NCBI RefSeq assembly: GCF_009937995.1
Contig: NZ_AP021881.1
Location: 1-64,000 of the forward strand
Direction: 5' to 3'
From: Sulfuriferula nivalis
Lineage (GTDB): Bacteria; Pseudomonadota; Gammaproteobacteria; Burkholderiales; Sulfuriferulaceae
Length of the DNA: 64,000 nt
Position numbers and translations under genes: made by a program. The notes under the pieces were generated by a model. The model was not told the DNA's origin. It ran no database searches and worked only from the letters and a program-made list of their open reading frames with translations. Of this stretch, positions 57,425 through 64,000 are shown piece after piece (within the stretch, counting starts at the first letter, position 1; each line of letters begins with the position of its first letter).

Positions 57425-57793
57425 ATGGAATGGGCTTGCACATTGACCCCTGAAATCCCCGTCACCGAGCTATTGGCGCGGTGTACTCTGGCAAATTTAC
57501 CTGCTTTGTGTGCAGACGTTTATAGCGTCGAGCATGTCACCACCGATGGCGCATACGCGCATGTGGGTTGCGTGTGGGGTGAATTTGAAATGGAACGCCG
57601 CCCGATCAAGAACGGGGTACGTTTTGCGCTGATTAGTTGCCCGAATGCGTTTCAATGGTCGATTACCAGTCGTCATGGCGCGACGGTCGTACATGGCAGT
57701 ATCAATCAGATGCAGCCTGATCCTGAGTTTGCTGAATCTATCGTCGATTTTATGCAGAATTTTTGCACAGGCTTGCGGCAGACGACGACATGA
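57425..57793 (+). CDS. Hypothetical protein upstream of yraN
   Basis: This 122-residue protein begins MEWACTLTPEIPVTEL. AAGGAGAA lies before the ATG, which is preferred over 57386. It is a compact beta-rich soluble protein with no recognised family. It overlaps the yraN start (ATGA at 57790), so the two are likely co-translated. No function is proposed. Confidence 0.7.
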   Translation: MEWACTLTPEIPVTELLARCTLANLPALCADVYSVEHVTTDGAYAHVGCVWGEFEMERRPIKNGVRFALISCPNAFQWSITSRHGATVVHGSINQMQPDPEFAESIVDFMQNFCTGLRQTTT

Positions 57794-58125
57794 TAGCGCG
57801 CGGTGCCGCTGCGGAACAGGCGGCTGCGGATTATCTGGCGCAACAAGGGCTGGCATTGGTGACACGGAATTTCCGATGTCGTCTGGGTGAGATAGATATC
57901 ATTATGCGTGATGGCAAGACGCTGGTGTTTGTTGAAGTTCGCGCCCGTGCCAGCCGTGAATTTGGCGGTGCGGCAGCGAGTATCGATGGTCGTAAACAGC
58001 AAAAGCTTATCGCCGCTGCGCAAATGTATTTAACTCAGGTATCCCCCACTCCGCCATGTCGATTTGATGCGGTGCTCATAGAAAACGGTGCGCTACGCTG
58101 GGTGCAGAACGCTTTTCAGACCTAG
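57790..58125 (+). CDS. yraN: YraN/UPF0102 family nuclease-fold protein
   Basis: This 111-residue protein has the UPF0102 core: GAAAEQAAADYLAQQG, NFRCRLGEIDIIMRDG, LVFVEVRAR. The Glu-Asp-Glu-x-Arg arrangement resembles Holliday-junction resolvase-like nucleases. ATG 57790 overlaps the upstream stop; the longer frame from 57763 is unlikely. It precedes gmhA and a BON lipoprotein, an order also seen around E. coli yraN. Confidence 0.93.
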   Translation: MIARGAAAEQAAADYLAQQGLALVTRNFRCRLGEIDIIMRDGKTLVFVEVRARASREFGGAAASIDGRKQQKLIAAAQMYLTQVSPTPPCRFDAVLIENGALRWVQNAFQT

Positions 58126-58152
58126 TGCGGGTATAATTTGCAGCTTAACTAA

Positions 58153-58757
<605 letters not shown>

Positions 58758-58758
<1 letters not shown>

Positions 58759-59345
58759 TGCGTAAAGCGATATTAGTAAGTGTGTTGGGTTTGTCACTGT
58801 TGCAATTACAGGGTTGCGTACCGCTGGTAGCAACAGGTGCAGGTGCTGGTGTGATGATGGCGACGGACAGACGGAGTTCAGGTATTTATATTGAAGATCA
58901 GGAAATTGAATTGCGTGCTGCAAACCGTACACGTGAAGCTTATCCGGCTGATAACGTTCACGTTAATTTCACCAGTTACAATCAACTGGTATTGATTACG
59001 GGTGAAGTGCCCGATGAAGCCACCAAGCAGAAAATCAATACCATCGTGCTGGGTGTTGGCAACGTGAAATCCACCTATAACGAATTGCGTATCTCTACAC
59101 CTACGCTGTTAAGCGCACGGAGTAATGATGCCTATATCACGACCATGGTTAAAACGCGATTCTTTGATGACAAACGTTTCCCTGCTACAGCGGTGAAAAT
59201 AGTCACTGAAAATGGCGTAGTCTATTTAATGGGTATGGTTACGCAACAAGAAGGTGCTGATGCTGCGCAAATAGCCAGTACCACTTCAGGTGTAGCTAAA
59301 GTGGTCAAGTTGTTTGAATACATAGTTAAGGTGCCGAATGCCTGA
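58758..59345 (+). CDS. BON-domain outer-membrane lipoprotein (YraP/DolP-like)
   Basis: This 195-residue protein has a lipoprotein signal (SVLGLSLLQLQGC, Cys near residue 21) and two BON domains (VHVNFTSYNQLVLITGEVPDEATKQ; AVKIVTENGVVYLMGMV). DolP-type proteins bind anionic phospholipids and support outer-membrane integrity. It starts at the base where gmhA ends and overlaps the next gene by 8 bp. Confidence 0.92.
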
Positions 59346-59826
59346 ACATGCAACGCCTGATTTTGAATCTAAAATAGTAACGCCAGCAAACCTGACTGAA
59401 CATCTGGTGCAACTGCAGGTGCCATTGGTATTTACCAATGGCTGCTTTGATATATTACATCGCGGTCACGTGACTTATCTTGCGCAAGCACGTGCACTGG
59501 GTGGAAGTCTGGTCGTGGGTGTGAACAGCGATGCCTCTGTGCGTCGTCAGGGCAAAGGAGATGACCGGCCTATTAATTCGTTAGCCAACCGTATGGCCGT
59601 ATTGGCGGCGCTGGCGTCAGTGGATTTAGTGATCGCTTTTGATGAAGATACGCCGCTTAATCTGATACGTGCTGTTCGTCCGGATTTGCTGGTCAAAGGT
59701 GGCGACTGGGCGGTAGCGGATATGGTGGGTAGTGAAGATGTGCTGAGCTGGGGTGGCAGTGTTTTTTCCATCCCATTTTTGTACGAGACCTCTACTACCG
59801 CGATGCTCAAGCAAATAAGGAAATAA
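59338..59826 (+). CDS. rfaE2: Heptose 1-phosphate adenylyltransferase
   Basis: This 162-residue stand-alone nucleotidyltransferase corresponds to the C-terminal half of HldE. It has VFTNGCFDILHRGHVTYLAQA (HxGH), VGVNSDASVRRQGKG and the end ETSTTAMLKQI. It makes ADP-heptose for LPS inner core. The kinase half is not in the window. It lies next to gmhA in the same operon. Confidence 0.94.
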   Translation: MPEHATPDFESKIVTPANLTEHLVQLQVPLVFTNGCFDILHRGHVTYLAQARALGGSLVVGVNSDASVRRQGKGDDRPINSLANRMAVLAALASVDLVIAFDEDTPLNLIRAVRPDLLVKGGDWAVADMVGSEDVLSWGGSVFSIPFLYETSTTAMLKQIRK

Positions 59827-61290
59827 ATGAAATACCACGACTTGCGCGACTTCATCGCCCAGCTGGAAAAAATCGGCGAACTCAAACGCATTAAAACGCC
59901 TGTCGATCCGGTGCTGGAAATGACGGAGATTTGTGATCGCGTGCTAAAAGCGGGCGGCCCGGCAATATTGTTTGAAAATCCCATAGGTCACAACATGCCC
60001 GTGCTCGCCAATTTGTTCGGCACGCCGCATCGGGTAGCGCTGGGCATGGGCGAGGATAATGTCAGCGCATTGCGTGAGGTAGGTAAGTTATTGGCATTTC
60101 TGAAAGAGCCTGAACCTCCCAAAGGCTTAAAGGATGCATGGGATAAATTCCCGCTGTTCAAGCAAGTGCTGAATATGGCACCGAAAGTCGTCAGCCGCGC
60201 ACCGTGTCAGGATATCGTCTGGGAAGGCAAGGATGTTGATTTATCTCGTCTGCCGATACAAACCTGCTGGCCAGGTGATGCAGGACCGTTAATTACCTGG
60301 GGTTTAGTCGTCACGCGCGGGCCGCACAAATCGCGGCAGAATCTGGGCATCTATCGTCAACAAGTGATTGCACCTAACAAAGTCATCATGCGCTGGTTGG
60401 CACATCGCGGCGGCGCACTGGATTTTCGTGAATTTCAGCAGTTGAATCCAGGCAAGCCTTATCCTGTTGCGGTTGCTCTCGGCGCCGATCCGGCTACCAT
60501 ACTTGGTGCGGTCACGCCGGTACCGGATTCGCTGTCAGAATATCAATTTGCAGGGCTGTTGCGTGGCGCAAAAACTGAAATCGTTAAATGTCTGGGTAGC
60601 GATTTGCATGTTCCTGCCAGTGCCGAGATAGTGCTTGAGGGCTTCATCTATCCCGACGATATGGCTGTCGAAGGTCCATTCGGCGACCATACCGGCTATT
60701 ACAACGAAACCGACAGTTTCCCTGTTTTCACCATTGAGCGCATCACCATGCGCCGTGACCCGATTTATCACAGTACCTACACGGGCAAACCGCCTGATGA
60801 GCCCGCGGTGCTGGGCGTGGCGTTGAATGAAGTGTTTGTGCCGTTGCTGCAAAAGCAATTTACCGAAATTGTCGATTTTTATTTGCCGCCCGAAGGCTGT
60901 TCATATCGAATGGCCATCGTCAGTATCAAAAAATCCTATCCGGGTCATGCCAAGCGCGTGATGTTCGGTATCTGGAGTTTCCTGCGCCAGTTTATGTACA
61001 CCAAGTTCATTATCGTCGTTGATGATGACGTCAACATCCGTGACTGGCAGGAAGTGATCTGGGCGATCACCACGCGCATGGATCCCGTGCGCGACACGCT
61101 GCTGGTGGAAAACACCCCGATAGACTATCTCGACTTCGCCAGTCCGGTGTCAGGACTGGGTGGCAAAATGGGTATGGACGCGACCAACAAATGGCCAGGT
61201 GAAACCAACCGTGAATGGGGCACGCCTATCGTCATGAGCGATGAGGTAAAACAGCGCGTGGACGCGATGTGGGATGAGCTGGGGCTGTGA
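59827..61290 (+). CDS. ubiD: UbiD family 4-hydroxy-3-polyprenylbenzoate decarboxylase
   Basis: The 487-residue prFMN-dependent decarboxylase of ubiquinone synthesis has [38 protein letters not shown], and catalytic-region [19 protein letters not shown]. It starts one base after the heptose gene stop. The UbiX flavin prenyltransferase is not in the window. Confidence 0.96.
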   Translation: MKYHDLRDFIAQLEKIGELKRIKTPVDPVLEMTEICDRVLKAGGPAILFENPIGHNMPVLANLFGTPHRVALGMGEDNVSALREVGKLLAFLKEPEPPKGLKDAWDKFPLFKQVLNMAPKVVSRAPCQDIVWEGKDVDLSRLPIQTCWPGDAGPLITWGLVVTRGPHKSRQNLGIYRQQVIAPNKVIMRWLAHRGGALDFREFQQLNPGKPYPVAVALGADPATILGAVTPVPDSLSEYQFAGLLRGAKTEIVKCLGSDLHVPASAEIVLEGFIYPDDMAVEGPFGDHTGYYNETDSFPVFTIERITMRRDPIYHSTYTGKPPDEPAVLGVALNEVFVPLLQKQFTEIVDFYLPPEGCSYRMAIVSIKKSYPGHAKRVMFGIWSFLRQFMYTKFIIVVDDDVNIRDWQEVIWAITTRMDPVRDTLLVENTPIDYLDFASPVSGLGGKMGMDATNKWPGETNREWGTPIVMSDEVKQRVDAMWDELGL

Positions 61291-61296
61291 GTTTAA

Positions 61297-61530
61297 ATGC
61301 CGTCATCAACTATCCCCTCCCCCTGCATCCGTAATTGTTGTCTGAATGAGGAGGATGTATGCCTGGGATGTTTTCGGCATATTGACGAAATCGTAAACTG
61401 GGGAGCGGCGGGGGATGATGAGCGGCGACAGGTTTTGTTGAACACTGTACAGCGGCGTAATGCGTATCAGCTAAAGTACCCTGATTCGGCCTGGATGTAC
61501 GCTAGGGTTATAAACCCAGATATTGAGTAA
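61297..61530 (+). CDS. DUF1289 family small protein
   Basis: This 77-residue Cys-containing protein begins SPCIRNCCLNEEDVCLGCFRHIDEI, the DUF1289 pattern of four spaced cysteines suggesting metal binding. It lies 6 bp after ubiD. Its 3' end overlaps the convergent 58-residue gene at 61508-61684. Confidence 0.88.
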   Translation: MPSSTIPSPCIRNCCLNEEDVCLGCFRHIDEIVNWGAAGDDERRQVLLNTVQRRNAYQLKYPDSAWMYARVINPDIE

Positions 61531-61684
61531 GCAGTTTAAACGGCCATACCTTTTCCCAAAGAAAATGCTCTATCGGAAAGCCCAGGGTCAAACCTAGCCA
61601 GAAACCGCCAGATAACAGCGCGGATTTGGATTTGTGATAGCACTTCACCATCAAACCATTTTCATCTACATGCGTATGCGACAT
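61508..61684 (-). CDS. Small conserved-looking protein, 58 residues
   Basis: The minus strand encodes MSHTHVDENGLMVKCYHKSK followed by a hydrophobic stretch (ALLSGGFWLGLTLGFPIEHF) and WEKVWPF. The order (soluble start with His/Cys, then a membrane-like segment, then Trp-rich end) looks selected, not random. It converges with the DUF1289 gene, overlapping it by 23 bp. The family is not identified and no strong ribosome-binding site is seen. Confidence 0.65.
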   Translation of the reverse strand: MSHTHVDENGLMVKCYHKSKSALLSGGFWLGLTLGFPIEHFLWEKVWPFKLLTQYLGL

Positions 61685-61847
61685 TGCTTAACCTTATTGT
61701 GTTTATGCCAAATGAAGAGTGTCTCATAATTTTAGACTATGCATGTCAGAAGTTGTTGTCACCAAAAGGTCAAAAAAACTTCATGGAATTCCACTATTCA
61801 AGACTTGCAGTTCTCGTTTATGCTCAGTGCTTTTTGAGGTGAGCTCT

Positions 61848-62219
61848 GTGGAAGAATCTCCATTCAAAGGCAAGACAGGTCCCAAGCGCGTAATCAATGC
61901 ATTTTTCTATTCTGTCGATGGCCTGAAAGCTGCTCTGCAACATGAAGATGCATTCCGTCAAGAAATGTTACTGGCGTTAGTCCTCATCCCATTGGCGTTA
62001 TATCTGGAGCCATCAGCGATCGGGCGTGTGCTGATGATAGCGGCGGTCTTGCTGGTGCTTATCGTCGAGTTGCTCAATTCTGCGGTTGAGGCTGCGGTAG
62101 ACAGAATCTCGTTTGAGCATCATCACCTGATCAAGCGTGCCAAGGACATGGGTAGTGCTGCGGTATTAGTATCGCTGTTGAATGTTGTGGTTACTTGGGG
62201 ATTAATCTTGCTGGGCTAA
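61848..62219 (+). CDS. dgkA: Diacylglycerol kinase
   Basis: DgkA is a small integral-membrane kinase recycling diacylglycerol to phosphatidate. From GTG 61848 the product is 123 residues (VEESPFKGKTGPKRVINAF...), the normal length, with a GAGGTGAG site upstream. The longer frames from 61719 or 61743 would add unrelated residues. It has ALQHEDAFRQE, three TM helices and the signature VELLNSAVEAAVDRI. Confidence 0.92.
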   Translation: MEESPFKGKTGPKRVINAFFYSVDGLKAALQHEDAFRQEMLLALVLIPLALYLEPSAIGRVLMIAAVLLVLIVELLNSAVEAAVDRISFEHHHLIKRAKDMGSAAVLVSLLNVVVTWGLILLG

Positions 62220-62222
62220 GTT

Positions 62223-62251
62223 ATGCATCATGTTATATTTACATGATGCAT
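62223..62251. promoter_or_regulatory. Perfect inverted repeat overlapping the LRR-kinase start
   Basis: ATGCATCATGT (62223-62233) and ACATGATGCAT (62241-62251) pair perfectly around a 7-nt AT loop. The right arm contains both candidate ATG codons of the LRR-kinase gene. It may be an operator or a start-masking mRNA hairpin. Confidence 0.5.
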
Positions 62252-63550
62252 ACTCTACAACAATTACAAAACGGCGAATTAGCGGGGATTAAGCGACTGG
62301 ATTTATCGTGCGGCTTGCGTGAATTTCCCGCTGAAATTTTCAACCTTGCGGACAGTCTGGAAATTCTTAATCTGTCTGGCAATGCATTGTCTACGCTACC
62401 CGATGACCTGCCGCGTTTGCACAAGTTACGGGTAATATTTTGCTCGGATAATCTGTTTACTCATGTGCCCGAAGTATTGGGTAAATGTACGCAGTTGCAA
62501 ATGATAGGTTTCAAGGCCAACCAGATTCAGCACTTGCCAGCCGCTGCCCTGCCCCCGGCTTTGCGCTGGCTGATACTCACCGATAATCAATTGCGCGAGC
62601 TTCCTGACGCGCTGGGGAATTGCACACATCTGGAAAAACTCATGCTCGCGGGCAACCAGTTATCGGCGCTGCCTGATAGTCTGGCGGGGCTGCAGCAACT
62701 CGCATTATTACGTATTTCGGCAAATCAATTTACTGAATTGCCGGACTGGCTATTTCAGCTTCCTCGTCTTGCATGGCTGGCCTATGCTGGAAATCCAGTA
62801 AGTAGGCGCTCACACTTTCCGTCATGTGATACGGTTGCATGGGATGACTTGCAACTGGGTGAGCTGTTAGGTGAAGGCGCATCAGGGAAAATCTATCAGG
62901 CACAATGGCGTGATAATCAGCCCGTGGCGGTGAAGTTATATAAAGGCAGCGTGACCAGCGATGGCTTGCCGAGTTGCGAGCTGGCCGCGTGCGTGACTGT
63001 GGGGGCGCATCCGCAATTGATGCCGTCGCTGGGCATTATCGCCGACCATCCAGAAGCCACAGCGGGTTTAATCATGCCCATGATTGCCACCCACTACATC
63101 AATCTTGCCGCACCACCCAGCCTGGAAAGCTGCACGCGAGATGTTTATGCACCCGATATACAGTTCAGTCTGACCAGCGCTTTGCTGATGGCATCCCGTT
63201 TGGCCAGCGCAGTGCAGCATTTGCATGAATGTGGACTGACGCATGGCGACTTGTATGCGCATAACGTGCTGTGGGATGGCGTGGATGATGTGTTGCTGGG
63301 AGATTTTGGCGCAGCCACGTTGAGTGACGATGTAAGGGCGCAACGACTGGAAGTATTGGCATTTGCGCATTTGTTTGCAGAATTGCTGGAACGCACGGTG
63401 GATACCGATAAGTGTGTGCTCGCAGCCGCATGGCAACTACAGCAGCAGTGCGCGCAAACCGACATGACTCAGCGCCCATTGTTTGCGGCGATTGCAGCGC
63501 AGCTGACGGAACTATGTCAGTTATGCGCCAGTCACACTGGACATAATTAA
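62243..63550 (+). CDS. Leucine-rich-repeat protein fused to a protein kinase domain
   Basis: This protein of about 435 residues starts at ATG 62243 or 62246. Residues ~15-190 are leucine-rich repeats (LEILNLSGNALSTLPDDLPRL, LRWLILTDNQLRELPDAL, LEKLMLAGNQLSALPDSLA). Then comes an eukaryotic-like kinase domain with glycine loop LGEGASGKIYQA, VAVKLYKG, HGDLYAHNVLWDG (catalytic Asp, HGD instead of HRD) and LGDFGAATL. All key residues are present, so an active Ser/Thr kinase is likely. It is soluble. Substrates unknown. Confidence 0.9.
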   Translation: MMHTLQQLQNGELAGIKRLDLSCGLREFPAEIFNLADSLEILNLSGNALSTLPDDLPRLHKLRVIFCSDNLFTHVPEVLGKCTQLQMIGFKANQIQHLPAAALPPALRWLILTDNQLRELPDALGNCTHLEKLMLAGNQLSALPDSLAGLQQLALLRISANQFTELPDWLFQLPRLAWLAYAGNPVSRRSHFPSCDTVAWDDLQLGELLGEGASGKIYQAQWRDNQPVAVKLYKGSVTSDGLPSCELAACVTVGAHPQLMPSLGIIADHPEATAGLIMPMIATHYINLAAPPSLESCTRDVYAPDIQFSLTSALLMASRLASAVQHLHECGLTHGDLYAHNVLWDGVDDVLLGDFGAATLSDDVRAQRLEVLAFAHLFAELLERTVDTDKCVLAAAWQLQQQCAQTDMTQRPLFAAIAAQLTELCQLCASHTGHN

Positions 63551-63559
63551 GGAGCCACC

Positions 63560-64000
63560 ATGTTAATCCGCCGCGCCAATGATATTGCCTCATCAGAAAT
63601 TACGCCCGAAGCGATTTATCGGCAACGTCGCCAGTTTATGCAAGCGAGTGCGTTGTTTGCTACCGGCGCACTGCTACCTGGTATTAGTGAAGCGAATGTG
63701 CGACTGGCAGCGGCGGCGAATGCGCGTTACAGCACCACCGAAACTCCTACACCCTACAAAAGTGTAACGACGTACAACAACTACTACGAATTTGGCACAG
63801 ATAAATCAGACCCCGCTGAAAACGCGCAGAATTTCAGAACTCATCCGTGGACAGTCAGCATAGAAGGTGAAGTCAAACACCCCAAAGTGTGGGATATCGA
63901 CGCGCTGATCAAGGCGTTCCCGCTGGAAGACCGTACTTACCGGTTACGCTGCGTCGAGGGCTGGTCTATGGTGATCCCGTGGGTAGGATTTCCGTTGGCG
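63560..64000 (+). CDS. msrP: MsrP (YedY) methionine sulfoxide reductase, molybdopterin subunit; partial
   Basis: The first 147 codons are in the window and run off its end. The start has a Tat-type signal ([22 protein letters not shown]). Mature sequence includes [15 protein letters not shown], the molybdopterin-binding segment and [18 protein letters not shown], whose Cys ligates Mo. It repairs oxidised methionines in periplasmic proteins. TAAGGAG precedes the ATG at 63560. The heme partner MsrQ would be expected downstream. Confidence 0.94.
   Translation, partial: MLIRRANDIASSEITPEAIYRQRRQFMQASALFATGALLPGISEANVRLAAAANARYSTTETPTPYKSVTTYNNYYEFGTDKSDPAENAQNFRTHPWTVSIEGEVKHPKVWDIDALIKAFPLEDRTYRLRCVEGWSMVIPWVGFPLA

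Overview
This window looks like the replication-origin end of a Gram-negative chromosome, most likely a betaproteobacterium. A Nitrosomonadales-type autotroph or iron/sulfur oxidiser would fit, but that rank is inference. It opens with a very AT-rich, DnaA-box-bearing stretch followed by dnaA, dnaN and gyrB, with a consensus-like parS site between dnaN and gyrB. Betaproteobacterial traits include the rpsF-priB-rpsR-rplI operon, the dapF/DUF484/xerC cluster, an SAH riboswitch in front of metK-ahcY-metF, heptose/LPS genes and ubiD.

From 5524 to 29369 the core is interrupted by a Tn7-like transposon whose left end lies 3 bp after the gyrB stop codon. Its transposition operon (TnsA, TnsB, TnsC and a TnsD/TniQ-type selector, 23825-29336) sits at the far end and reads outward. 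The cargo, from left to right, is: (a) an overlapping winged-helix / DUF3800 / possible BECR-nuclease operon; (b) a type III restriction-modification pair; (c) a very large SIR2-domain defence-type protein broken by an IS3-family element; (d) an AT-rich decaying zone with relics of an XRE regulator and MazE- and VapB-like antitoxins plus one intact orphan AbrB/MazE antitoxin; (e) three exported proteins (Sel1-repeat, lipoprotein, unknown secreted protein); (f) an XRE regulator just before the tns operon. Immediately beyond the right end is a second, 566-bp element with a 56-bp left end identical to the first. It appears to be a relic of an older insertion at the same site, suggesting that the gyrB 3' flank is a repeatedly used attachment site.

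From 29941 the ordinary chromosome resumes: a DUF455 ferritin-like protein, ribosomal/primosomal genes, a minus-strand cluster (xerC, DUF484, dapF, two lipid A-type acyltransferases), the riboswitch-controlled methyl-cycle operon, a circularly permuted GTPase, an FAD-dependent dehydrogenase, and a phosphoketolase-acetate kinase pair followed by a LysR regulator. A signalling section (47510-53552) holds a Rossmann-GGDEF fusion, a PhnD-like lipoprotein translationally coupled to a PAS/GAF/GGDEF/EAL protein, and a NarL-type regulator. The rest is housekeeping: SDR, DsbA, SPOR protein, argS, yraN, gmhA, a BON lipoprotein, heptose adenylyltransferase, ubiD, DUF1289, diacylglycerol kinase, an LRR-kinase, and the start of msrP, which runs off the window.

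All calls come from reading the sequence and proteins by eye. No database search was run, and family names reflect recognised motifs.
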